64,000 nt of DNA. Source: Costus lasius (lineage: Eukaryota; Streptophyta; Magnoliopsida; Zingiberales; Costaceae). The DNA lies in the NCBI GenBank assembly GCA_027563935.2, contig CM050454.1:52046596-52110595 (forward strand), given 5' to 3'. The notes below the pieces were generated by a model, which saw only the letters and a list, made by a program, of their open reading frames with translations, did no database searches and was not told where the DNA came from. How positions within the stretch are numbered: the first letter of the stretch is position 1; every line of letters starts with the position of its first letter. The translations under genes were made by a program, and so were the position numbers. Positions 32,547 to 44,350 of the stretch are shown here, in pieces.

Positions 32547-35500
32547 TGATGTGGGGTGGAGACACGTGATGAACAAACTAGAAAAAAAAAGTAATTAAAA
32601 CCTAAAGAGACAATAGGCAGCCAGATTTCAGTGCTATAAATAGATATCATTTAAGAAAAGTAGCTATGCCTTATACGAAAATTCAGATATCCAAAATTAA
32701 AACCGAGTATGCCGAATAGTACAATAAAACTAATGCTTTTTAGGCATGCCAAAAATATAAATTCATGAGTTGTCAAACATGTAGGGTATTTGCAACAATA
32801 TCGCTAGTCAGATTATTCAATAGAAACAGTGCATAAAATTATCAGATTGCAGATTTTGCAAAGCCTTTTAAGTTGAACTGTTGGATCTGGGTATGCATCA
32901 ACTAGTCCTCCTGAAAGAGCAAGATGCATGCGTCATTATCTGACCAAAGTTGAAGACCTTGGTTACACCGATTGCTTAAAGTACATGCAAGAAGAGAGCT
33001 AATCAGATTAGTTTTGAAACAATTGCAGGAATTTAATCAATTAGCAAAAGTTGGTGTCTCTTGTAGGTTGATATGATCAATTTGAATTTGTTCCAACTGG
33101 TCCACATGATGGAGGAAGATTTGGTCTTGCTATTAGCCCAAAGGATCTGAGCTGGAGGCGTGTCCGAGTGTGTTGAAATCCTGTAAGAAATAGCTTAATG
33201 AGATTAACGATACAGGAAAACTGAAACAGGAAACTAAGAAGGATCTGGAACAGAGGATGTGCGAGCGTGGAGCAGAATTGGTCGGCGGTCGTCTGGTGGT
33301 GTACGAACGCTGGACCTACTACAACTATAGGTTCGTGTGGTAGAGGAGAAGACGTGGCCGGAGGTTGGGGTCGATTGGCCGCCTGTCGGAGGAGCACGAT
33401 GCGGAAGGGTGGAATGTTGGGGTATGCCCTTAAGGCTAATGTTTGAGGCCTTGGGATTGTATCAGTATCATGTAATAAACTCTTGTGTTTATAAAGGCAT
33501 GGTTGTTATTCAGTTTGTTACCTTGTCTGCTGTAATAAGTGTACTTCTGAATAATGTCTCAAAGCTGTTCAGCTAGGCTGACATGCTGTAATGTCCTTAG
33601 TCGTGATATCTTGGTGAACATGAGATAGCCTTGATATGGTTAAGACTAATATGTATTCTAATCTTATAGGATGCTTCGAGCATGGAATAAGATGTAGACT
33701 CATGGGTACATTGGATGTACTGGACAGACCCTACTAGGATATTCAATTGCCTGTCACAATGTGAATAATCCTTGAATGCAACAAGTGGCACATGTCCTCT
33801 GACTTGAGATCACTTGTGTTTCTAAATGATGAATGTCATTGTTTTGAGGTAGTTTAATATCATTTGAAAGATAATGATTATAGACTATCTTGGATAATGA
33901 TCATGAGTCAGGTTAGGGCACTAGTGATAGATATAGGATTGCCGTCTCCTTGTTGAAGGAGTGTGATGTTCTAAAGGGGCCCCCCTTATGAGATGATTGA
34001 GAAAGTGTATGGCCATACCCTGGTGACTATGTTCATCAGATCTAATCATGCTCATCATATTGGAGCTACAGGCTTGACACGCTTGTCCAATAAGAACATC
34101 CAGTGGCAAAGGAAACATGTATGCCTAGTGAAGTGGATTCACACTTGTGCTGTGGTTTGGGTGTAGTCTTGGAAGACTCTTTCCTTTATATCGGGAGACA
34201 GTGATGTGTTGCTAGATACCCCTCACTGATCGTGATAACGTTAGTTATCGTTACCGACATCTAAAGGAAACCCTTAGGGTCGCACAATTTGATGATATGG
34301 CTTACTTAAGTCTGATCGTGTGGACTGAATTGTTTCGGTTCAGTTTAAAGGGATTTAAACTCTGATTGTAAGTGAGATCTGGTCTGATCATGTGTGATTG
34401 ATTAGGACTTGAGATCGGTAAGCTTCGATCGAGAGTAGTGATGCTAGATCGGTGAGATCAGAAGCGTCAAGAGATCAACGGTTAGATCTTGAACCATTTT
34501 GGTTCAGAGAGATCTAGACCATGGCTTGGGCTGGTTTCATGTGGTCTTTGAACCAAATTGGTTTGGACCAATTTGGATTGAACCGGTTCACATGGGTGAA
34601 CGCATGGTTCAATCCATAAGGCGTTTTGGGCGGTTTGCTTGGAGTGGGAGCGCATGGCTTCATGACTTTCCATAATTGGAAGTCATGTAACGCCATCTCC
34701 TAAGCGAAACGCCTAACGCTTCTCCTCTTGCTCTAATCGCATCTCCACTTTGGTATGGGAGAGAATAGACGACGAAAAGAGAGGAGGGAGGCTCGGCCAA
34801 GTTTTTTCTCATCACCTTCATGCGACAAGCACACCTTGGAGGTCTTTGCTAGCACAAAGAACACCAAGAAGTAGCCATCTTCATCCTCTTGTGTGCGTCC
34901 TCTTTGGAGAAGGAGCACTTGCGCCTTTGCTTCCAAGGCGCCATCGAAACTATGGCATTGGTATGATCCTTTGTAGATTTTATCAAGCTTTATGTTAGTT
35001 GATCATATATCATGCAGCCGATCCCTTGAAACCCTTGCTTCCGCTTAAAAATCAAAGATGCGCCATCCATAGGGTTTCACCCCCTTGCGCTCCCCCTTGA
35101 AGGGGACTCTTCACGGAACTAGGTCGTGAACAGGGCAGAAACAGGGGATCGAGGTCGGCATTTCGATTCTGGTGATCGGAGAAGTGGATGGATGGATGTC
35201 GACGGCTAGAGGTTCATCGACGGGAGGAGAGGTAATGGTTTCGTGGAGATCCGTCGGCTGGATCGTCGGCAGTGGCTCACGAACTTCGATGATCTGGGTT
35301 TGCTGAAACTTGTGGGTGGTTGCAACTAGCAGAGAGTTTGAGGGGGAAGAGGAGATTAGAGAAGAGAGGAAGAGGGAGGGGCTCGGCCCTAGAAGGAGGA
35401 GAGGGGAAAGGTAGGTGACACAAGCACCTCAGATAAGAAGAAGAAAGGAGACATCCGATTGAGGACGAAGAACCATTTCCATTCAAAATTCTGCTATTAC

Positions 35501-35992
35501 AATGTTCATACGAGATACATATAGAGACACGCTTTGGAGACGTTGTTGCTGAACGTTGTTGTTGCCATTTTTGATCAGCAGAGACGTTGAGGCTTCCTTT
35601 GCAGCGATGAAGACGAGCTTGATCAGCAGGGAGAGACGTTGAGGATTCCATGTTTGCAGCGATCAAGATTTGTGCACACTTGATGAAATTTGGTGAAGAT
35701 GAACGTTGGCTGCAATCAACTCCTAGATTCGTGTGATGAAAGTAGCTACAGCTTGATTTGTGGCTTGATGAAATCCAATTGGCTCGCTGATTGCCTGGAA
35801 TAGTCTTGGGCCTCTTTTGTGGTAATTTATTCCTAAAAGTGGGTTTGTCTTGGACCTCTTTTGAAGTGGTTATTGATTGGGCTAGCTTTATTGATTGAGC
35901 TTGCTAGCTTATTCACGAACTTTCGAGCCTTCATCTACGGTAATCGTATGCTCCATTTGTACCTCCGTGGCTTATGGTTTCTGCCCTCATCA
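32547..35992 (-). mobile_element. X1: solo LTR of family X, itself split by solo LTR S
   Basis: Ends are TGATGTGGGG at 32547 and CCCTCATCA at 35992, flanked on both sides by CAAAA (32542-32546 and 35993-35997), a perfect 5-bp target duplication. Without the nested S it is about 1.74 kb, the same size as X2 (39276-40996), to which it aligns throughout. TG...CA ends and a 5-bp duplication without internal genes point to a solo LTR of an otherwise unseen family. The minus strand is favoured for transcription because X2 has TTATAAAAC followed by an R-like region in that direction. Confidence 0.85.
33415..35113 (+). mobile_element. S: solo AL1 LTR inside X1
   Basis: 1,699-bp LTR, TGTTGGGG at 33415 to TCA at 35113, with no internal domain. 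Flanks are TGGAA (33410-33414) and CGGAA (35114-35118), a 5-bp duplication with one transition. Nearly identical to L1 in opposite orientation. Hairpin at 34661-34687; ATGGCATTG plus GTATG donor-like site ending at 34960. Confidence 0.93.
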
Positions 35993-35997
35993 CAAAA

Positions 35998-38012
35998 TTA
36001 CCCGTGGCTTATGGTTTCGATCCATGATGAGTAAAGCAACTCTACGACCCTCGTTCTGAGGGCATGCACTTGAAACAGTTTCTCTCATACTGAATAACGT
36101 TCCATCTAAGAGTGTCTCCAAGATTCCATACGAGGTATAGAGTGGAAGATGCCCAAACATATCTTTTATTAGAGTCTGGGGATGTGAGGCTTATGTCAAA
36201 TGTCAGGATTCTAGCAAGTTAGAACCCAGATCTGATAAATGTGTGTTTGTGGGGTATCATAAGGAAACTAAAGGATACTACTTTTATATCCTCACCGAGA
36301 ATAAAGTATCTGTTGCTCAGGGTGCTGTCTTTATAGAGAAAGTTAGTGGGAGGAAGTTTGACTTGGACAAGGTCCAAGTGCAACCACAAGACACTGAGAT
36401 GGAACCTGAGCCACCTGCACTAATTGCTGGGCAACCAAAGGCTTAGACACAGGTCCCACATAGGTCTGAGAGGATTCATCGTGCACTTGAGAAGTATGGG
36501 TCACTGCCGACCCAACATGATGGGATCTTCATTATTGAGGATAAGCCCAGAACCTATGATGTGGCGATCACTGGACCGGACTCCGAGAGATGGCTTGAGG
36601 CCATGAGATCTGAGATGGATTCTATGTCGGCTAACCAAGTCTGGGATTTGGTTGAGCGGCCTGATGGAATAAAACCCATAGGCTGTAAATGGGTCTTCAA
36701 AAGAATTCAGATAGGTCCACAGTGTGGACTTTGATGAAACCTTCTTGTTAGTTGTCATGATCAAATCCATTCGGATTCTGCTTGCTATAGCTGCATATCA
36801 TGACTATGAGATATGGCAAATGGATGCTAAGACAGTGTTCCTTAACTGGAAGCTAACAGAGGATGTGTATATGATGTAGCCTGATGGCTTCATCCATCTT
36901 ACAGAGGCCCATAAGGTCTATAGGCTAAAGAAATCCATTTATAGATTAAAATAAGCATCTCGAAGTAAGAATCTTTGTTTTGATGAGGCAGTAAGAGATT
37001 ACGTTTTGATGACTTTTCTGGTCTTGTATGTCGATGACATACTGCTCATCGGAAATGACGTCCCTGGTCTTCAGTCTATGAAGACATGGTTGGGGAAGTG
37101 TTTCGAGTTGAAGGACTTAGGGGAGGCTGCCAATATCCTAGGCATGAGAATATACAAGGATAGATCCAAGAGGCTCCTGGCCCTTAGTTAGAGTACCAAC
37201 ACTGATAAGGTCTTGGAGAGGTTCAATTTGGAGCAATCCAAGAAGGGATTCCATCCAGTCAGACATGGCCTTACTCTCTCGAAGAGCCAGTGTCCCACCA
37301 CACACGCAGAGAGAGATTACATGAGTCAAGTGCCCTATACTTCAGTAGTAGGTTCGATCATGTATGCGATGTTGTGTGCTACACCAGATGTGGCTTATGC
37401 TGTGAGCATAACCAGTCAATACCAATCCAATCCAGGTCTGCAGTAATTGGTGGCTATAAAGAACATCCTAAAGCATCTAAGAAGAACTAAGGATTTGTTC
37501 TTGGTCTATGGGGGACAGGAAGAGCTCAGTGTTCAGGGCTACATTGATGTGTCATTCTAGTCAGACCCTGATGACTTCAGATCACAGGCAGGCTATGTGT
37601 TCAAGTTGAATGGAGGTGCAATATGCTAGAAAAGCTTCAAGCAATCCACCATTGTTGATTCTACAATCGAGTTTGAGTATGTCACCTCTTCAGAGGCTAG
37701 TAAAGAAGCCATTTGGATAGGGAAGTTCATTTCTGAGCTTCAGGTGGTTCCAAATATTGTGGATCCTATAGAGCTCTATTATATCAATAATGGGGCAATT
37801 GCACAGGCAAATGAACCATAGTCTCATCAAAGGTCCAAACACATACTCAGGATATTTCACCTAATCCGAGAGATCATTGACTGAAGTGATGTCAAGATTA
37901 ATAGAGTTGACACAGAGAACAATCTAGCAGACCCACTAACCAAGGCTTTGGCACAGCAAAAGCATGATGGTTATACGAGGGACATGGGGTTGAGATTCCT
38001 CAGCTTTTAGGT
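35998..38012 (+). pseudogene. Element H: integrase end, reverse transcriptase and RNase H, decayed
   Basis: Continues H pol after X1. Recognisable in several frames: end of integrase (WGCEAYVKCQDSSKLEPRSD, VFVGYHKETKGYYF), RT start (RWLEAMRSEMDSMSANQVWD), a deletion of some 80 bp after CKWVFKR, the RT box LVLYVDDILLIGND still intact near 37010-37050, and RNase H with IYIDV-like and CNNG-like remnants to DPLTKALAQQKHDG near 37950. Stops occur at 36444, 36877, 37189, 37443, 37558 and elsewhere. This is a dead pol; the amount of decay makes H older than C, E and F. Confidence 0.88.
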
Positions 38013-38025
38013 CCATGTGGAAGAT

Positions 38026-39275
38026 TGTTAGTATTTATGCCCTAAGACCTATTGTTGGTCTATCTTTTGTACTACTTGACAGTGATATTTCTTATATATA
38101 TTAATCTGGCATTGTCATTATTATGTTTTGTTTACATCTGTGATTAAGTACTTGCATGATAATGTCCCTGGACACAGATTGGATGCACTCAAACTCTTGT
38201 CCCCAGTCAAGTACCTGAGTGGATATGGGACAACTCTAGTACATATGAGACTGATATATGGGCTGGTTAGACATAAGGTGCTAACGCAGACATATAGGTA
38301 TATCAGTGGTAGATATACTGGACCGACCCGTTGTGAGGCTATGACTTGGTGTCATGAGTTATCCTCACAAGTGACAGGAGATGCATTGATCCCTTGACTT
38401 GAGGTCATTGACTCTTCTATATGGTTAAGGGGCATACTTTGCTACAATCTAACACCTCACCATAGTTGAAAGATTATAATGGTTATCGTTGAGTATGTCA
38501 CGACCCATATGTGAAGATCAATGGATAGATAGAGGATTTGCGCCTTTTGAGGGAAGCTTGATATCCATGGGGCACCCCTATGGTAGCATGACTGAAAGTA
38601 TATGGCCATACCCAGGTGAAAGCCTGATTTACTCATGACCATGAGATTGGGTGAAAACAAGTGGTGACACATTTATCCAATCGGATATCAGTTTAGAAAA
38701 GAGACTATAATGTATTAGTACCTTGTTGCGATGATGGGGATGTCGATGTCGATATCCATTCCGATGACTTGGGTAGCGGCGATGCACTGCTAGGTGCCAC
38801 TCACTGCTTGTGATGACCTAGGTTCATCACTGTCAACGTCAGAGGAACCTACACAGTTGCACACCTTGATACTCGAGTTCTCGTATTGATCGGGTAGCCT
38901 TATGATCGAGTTATTGGATAGCTCGGATCAATTTGGGAGATTTCATCAATGCCAATGGGCCTGATAAGATGAAAGAGACTTATTAAAGCCAAACTTCATT
39001 TTTGGCAGATTGACCCAAAATTGACTATGGTTAATCACATTTGACTTTTGGTTGTATTAGATTGGATCCAATGGCTTAATCAACTTGTGTAATGAAGTTT
39101 GGGCTAGCTCATTTGACTTTGTTAGAGTTTAGAGGATATCGATGATGACAACCTTCTAATGACTTGGGTAGCTTGTGATGTGTATGAGCATCCCAACTTC
39201 ACTGCACTCTATTTCTACCCAATTTTTATAATCACAAGAGTGTGACGGCTATAGTATTAATGACCACAGCCCTGT
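38026..39275 (+). mobile_element. Element H (AL2): 3' LTR, interrupted by X2
   Basis: Begins TGTTAGTATTTATGCCC after a purine-rich tract (ATGTGGAAGAT, 38015-38025). Aligns with 30042-31000 (CTGGCATTGTCATT, CTAACGCAGRCATATRGGTATATCA). The first 1,250 bp are seen before X2 starts; the continuation after 41002 is not convincingly recognisable. Confidence 0.8.
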
Positions 39276-40996
39276 TGATGTGGGGTGAAGACACGTGATT
39301 TATTCTACTAATTAAAAAGCTTATTTATTTATTTATTTATTTATTTTGGGATTTTCATAAAAGAACATAACTCAGAAAACAACTAGAAAATTCAGTAAAC
39401 AGCCAGAATTCAGTGCTATAGAAAAATATCATTTAAGAAACATAGCAATGCTTTGCAGGAGAATCCATTCAATGATTATTGAAACTAATTAAACCAAATT
39501 GAAGATCAAAACTTGTTCTTTTAAATCGTATAAGGATTGCAGATTGAAGATCTGTCAGGTAATAAGGACATCAGTGATAAAACAGCTAGTCAGATTAAAG
39601 AATAAAACTGGTGCAGAAAATATATCATTCATCAAAAGTTGCACCATCTCCCAGGTTTATCTGTTCAACTTTAAATTGTCCCAACTTATCCGAATTGTAG
39701 AAGATGATCTGGTCTTTCTATTGGCTCCAAGGATCAATGCTAGAGGCTTGTCCGTGTATGTTAAAAACCTGCAAAAATAAGCTTAATCAGATCATTACTA
39801 AACAGAAGACGAAGCAGGAAACAAGAGTTCTGAAAACAGGGGATGTGTGGGTGCGGAGTAGAGTTCGTCGCTGGATGGCCGGTAGCGCACGAATTCAAAA
39901 CCTGCTACCACTAGAACTTGCTGGGGTAATGGACAAGAGGTTTCCGGAGTTTTGGATCGAGTGGTGGTCGGTCGGAGGAGGGCGACGAGGAAAGGCGGAG
40001 CTGGGGCGGAAGGCTAGCGGAAACAAGGGAAATGTGAAAGAAGAACAGGACGCATCGCCGGACGGCTGGTGATGCACGGACGCTGAAACTGCTACGACTG
40101 GGAGTTGATGAGGTTGTGGTGATGACGTGGCCGGAGTTTCATGGTGGATGGTGGCAGGTCGGAGGAGATCGACGATGAAAGGCGGGTCTGAGGCGGAAGC
40201 TGGGCGAAAACAGGGGTTGTGAACGGAAGTTTTGATTCCGGTGATCGGACCGGTTGATGGGCCGATGCCGGCGGCTGAAGCTTCCTCAGGGGAAGGAGGA
40301 ATGGTGGCCGAAGGTTCGATGAGATCCGGCCGGTGGATCGCCAGCGGCGTGCTCACAAGTTTCGGAAACTTTGGAAGTTGGCTGAAATGTGCGGGTGATT
40401 GTAGCGGAGCTGGAGAGTTAGGGGAAGAAGGAGAAGAGGGGAAAACTAGGTGACACAAGCACCTCAGAGAAGACAAGGGAAAGAGACATCTGATGCCATT
40501 AGAAGGAGAACTATTTCTTTCATTCAAAATTCTGTTTGTTTTATAATGGTACGAGCGAGAGTTACATATAGGAGATGTTGAAGCTTGGAGACGTTGCAAC
40601 TTCCTTTTTTTGGGCAGCATTGAGACGTTGAAGCTTTCCTTGTGGGCTGAGCGAAGGTGGCTGCAAGGAGACGTTGAGCTTTCCTTGTTGGTGAACATTA
40701 CAAGTTTCCTTTCTTTGCAGCGTTGGCTTGATGAGATAAGCGTTGTGCTTGATTGGCTAATTTGCAGCTGAGATTCTCTCCTCCATTGCTTGGTGAAACT
40801 GCTACGATTGTGGAATTGATTTGAGTATGCAGCAACTTTTATTTGGAAGGTGTCTTGAGCATAACTTGAAATACTTATTTATTGAGCTAGCTTTGAAAGT
40901 GACCATGCTAGCTTATTCGAGCGCCTCTAAGTCTTTATCTATGGCAGTCGAAGACTCCATTTGTACTTTCTTGGCTTGTGGTTTCTACCCCCATCA
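39276..40996 (-). mobile_element. X2: solo LTR of family X with perfect target duplication
   Basis: 1,721 bp from TGATGTGGGG to CCCCATCA, flanked by CCTGT at 39271-39275 and 40997-41001. Aligns with X1 end to end. A TTTA microsatellite lies at 39321-39347. On the minus strand TTATAAAAC near 40545-40535 precedes a stretch typical of the start of transcribed R. Confidence 0.9.
39895..40698 (-). CDS. Open frame inside X2 LTR, unknown
   Basis: 267 codons on the likely sense strand of X2, Pro- and Ser-rich, no recognised domain. Pieces of the same frame stay open in X1 (35666-35277 and 33397-33077, split by S), with similar residues such as LRCLCHL and ATSSP.PH. It may be a stop-poor LTR region and not a gene. 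I do not assign a function. Confidence 0.25.
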   Translation of the reverse strand: MFTNKESSTSPCSHLRSAHKESFNVSMLPKKRKLQRLQASTSPICNSRSYHYKTNRILNERNSSPSNGIRCLFPLSSLRCLCHLVFPSSPSSPNSPAPLQSPAHFSQLPKFPKLVSTPLAIHRPDLIEPSATIPPSPEEASAAGIGPSTGPITGIKTSVHNPCFRPASASDPPFIVDLLRPATIHHETPATSSPQPHQLPVVAVSASVHHQPSGDASCSSFTFPLFPLAFRPSSAFPRRPPPTDHHSIQNSGNLLSITPASSSGSRF

Positions 40997-41001
40997 CCTG
41001 T

Positions 41002-44000
41002 GATATCAACCTTATTTTTAAAATTTGAACCTTTGTTTGTTGTTTCAGCTTGGGGTCTTTCTTATCTTCTCTTCTTGGTTCAATTGGTTCAAAATTCCTT
41101 CAAAGTAGCAAATTTAACCTAAAAAATTTAAAAAAAAAATAAAAGAATCTATAGATTCCAATCCGAATAACCAATTTAAATCAAATAACAAACAAAAGTG
41201 TATAAAAATGACACAAAAAAAATATATATGTATATAAAATTCACTATAACTTTTTGAGTTATCAAACAACAAATGAACTTTTTTATACTTTGCCTAATTT
41301 TTAGCATAAGTTGTATCAACTTTTAGTAGGATTAAAGTATCCTTGTCTTAGGATTGAATAGATGGGAACCCAACTTCTTAAGTAGTTCTCACTCACTCAT
41401 ATAAGCCTAAGTGAACTTTGGCTAGGACCATGGGTGCTTTCTTTGGATTGAGGTACTTTAAATGAGGTGTGGAGAAAAACCTCTTGTAGCAAGTGACAAC
41501 CTTTAAAGATAAACAAGAGACTTGAACCTCCGACATTCAAGCCCTTGACTTGTTTGCATCAAGTGCTTTACCTTATAAATACTCGACAATATCCTCTATA
41601 TAGGGCAACATAGGTTCTTCCTTGCATAGCATCTTCTATCACCCCTCAATGCAAGCATGAGACATCTCCACTATACATGAACTAGACTTATATTTGAGGC
41701 CTAGGCTAGATATACAAGGGTGTCATATAATGAATTCTTCTCTCAAAGGACATTGATGATGTTGAAGTTTTATAGCCTTACAACTCTTACTTTACCACTT
41801 GCAAGTATTTGTCAAATACTGAATATTTGGCTTCATATTTCATCAAGTTCTTCATATGAATTAGAATCAATAGAGATGCTAAACTTTATTGACTATTTAT
41901 GCACAATATTGGTGATTAAAAAAATTCAAACATCAGGGACACTCTAAAGTATCTCCATTTTAGTAAGTTAGGATCAAGCTCTCTCCCCTATTAATTATTG
42001 TTGGCCTATCCACGAGTACCATCTATTTTAGACCTAGAACATGAGGAGCTATGATCTTTTCTTCTTTTTTATTTCTTTAATATAGGCAAGTTAAATAATG
42101 AAGGCGGGACTCAATTCTAATACTTAGTTATAACAACTAAGATTTTACTAGTTAAAAAATGGTTGAATGTTTGCACCTTGAACTCTTAATCCTTGCTCAT
42201 TTATAGAATCTTCTTTATGAAGAAGTTGGTAGGTTTCATCTTAATGGTTGTTTGGAGTGTAAGTAATATCAAACTCTCAAGTTCCAATAATCATTTTGAG
42301 GAGTAACCCCGTGTTATGCTGTTTGTGATGTCATATCTCATAGGTTGTTGATCATTTACATGGATTAAATACACTTGAAGAATAAGAAAAGCTTTTGAAC
42401 TACTAAGGGAAGTGCATATGTTATTTTTGAATATTTGACTATCTAAGTTTAGTACTATCAACTGCCTAGTTGATGTAATAGATGAGAAGCTAAAACCTAG
42501 CCTCATCAACATTGTACTACATTGACCATATCAAGAGAGATGATAAGGCAAAGGAATAGTGGTTATTTGAGGATTAAAACAAAGAGCTAGGTTAGGCCAA
42601 TTAAGTGATCCTTTAATGTCATGAATTCCTTTGGATAATATTTCATTTAGGAGAAATTATTAGAGATCTTGTTGGGTTAGAAATATAATATTCTCCAACC
42701 AAGTTATTGCCCATAGAAGTTGGTTGTTATAGGTTGTCTAACCACTTATTTGATTGCTTTCTACTACTCTAGTGACAATAATTGCATCTCTAATTACATC
42801 TAGATGAGGATATCTTATAATTCTTGAAGGAGATTAGTTAAAGCTTTCATACATGGTTCAAATAACATGGCATTTTCTCACACTGCCTTTCCAAGTTCTC
42901 TAGGATTCAAGAATAATAACTCTATTAGGTTGGCAGTTCCTCAATTCACCCTCCCTTAATACTAAATGCTTCATGTTCTAGTTGCTATAGGCCATTCTTT
43001 CTAGCTTTTATAAAGGTCTTTGTATCACTAGTGAGACTTGGAGGTCACTCATTACTTTGTATAATTTTTCTATCAATTAGGAACTACATTACCATGTTGT
43101 AGGTTATGATTGATTGAGAATTGACTAACTAAATATGTCATTGATGGCATCAAAATATCCCCCACTAAGAATTGTGGCTTTTCAATTTTGTCTAGTAGCT
43201 CAACTCTCACTATAATATGAATAAGAATAGAGGCAAAAAGATTTACCAAAGCACTTTAAAATACCTAGGAAAGGAGGGCAGCTCAAAGTTATAAAAACTT
43301 TATCGAACTTGATGTCAAAAAGAAGATGTTGTGACAAATCTTTGGAATTTTCTATTATTCTTTTGATGATCGCTGTTTCAAGCTTTAGCACATGGTCAAC
43401 ATCTTGGTTAAAACCTATTTCCTATTTTGCTCCTTTTGTAAGGAAATGCCTCCATCATATATGAAGTAGGACAAGATTTTAGGGTTTTAAAACTAAGATC
43501 GTCTCTAGGTAAGTAGCTCACAACAAAGACAAAGCTAGGGAATGCGGTTGTAGATAATAGCAAGGAAAGAGCTAAACTAGAGGATAAGAGGAAAGAAGTC
43601 ACCTTGTGGCCCCTATTAGGGCCCCTTTCTTTGTCCTCACTCTCGAATCTTATCGACGAGGCTTGGAATAGGGCTTAATTAAATGTCCTACAAATTGAAA
43701 GAACTAGGGGAGGACGAAATACATGTGTCCCCAAACTCCCCTTAAATTATAATAACAATGATCCTTAGGAGGTCTTGATCAAAGTCCTTGTTGTTCATGT
43801 CTTCCAAGTGCTCCCTTCCTTGTGTAGATGCCTTCACGTCCAAGAGGAAAGAGCCTCAGCAAGGAGCCACACGAAGAAGAGGGATATGGGGGTGGAAGAA
43901 GAGGCATTGGTTGAGATGAAGAAGATAAGAGGAGGTAGAATGCACTCCTGGTTCTAGAGGAAGAGAAGGGGGAAGAGGGTATACTCTTGGTTGGAATCCA

Positions 44001-44350
44001 CCAAACCAAATGTCATCACAAGCATGCACTCAAGACATAATGTTTTTTTTCTCAAAATGGATAGACTCCTCTACAATTTGAAAAATACAAGGCTTTAAAC
44101 CCTCTTTTCCCATGACATTACATTACCCTCCAATTAGATCTATGGTCTTCATTCTTTGATTTTGAAATTGGATGGTCTAGATGGCTTGGACCTTCTTGTA
44201 CTTCTATTGGTCATCAAAGGTAGTTGCATGCTTCATTAATCCTTGCTACAACCAAAATAAGCTTAATAGAAAACTCGTTGAAGAGGTGGAGGTTGTGGTA
44301 TTGATTGGCGCATGCAAGTAAGCTCTAAGTTGATTGGGTGAGTGGAGCAT
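41002..44350. other. AT-rich region without recognised element or gene
   Basis: 3.3 kb between X2 and element D. No open frame beyond about 76 codons and no recognised protein motif. A tRNA-like sequence with a TATA box is found at 41517-41581. Some of it may be an old LTR, possibly the continuation of the H 3' LTR. Confidence 0.5.
41517..41572 (-). other. Second tRNA-like sequence, next to a TATA box
   Basis: Minus strand: A-box-like GGTAAAGCACTTG (41572-41560) and B-box-like GGTTCAAGTCTC (41528-41517), 31 nt apart. TATAAATA follows at once on the plus strand (41574-41581). Probably a remnant; no full cloverleaf seen. Confidence 0.35.

Noticed and set aside
39321..39347. TTTA microsatellite as a TATA promoter
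   Set aside because: A simple repeat inside the X2 LTR; likely transcription of X runs on the other strand.
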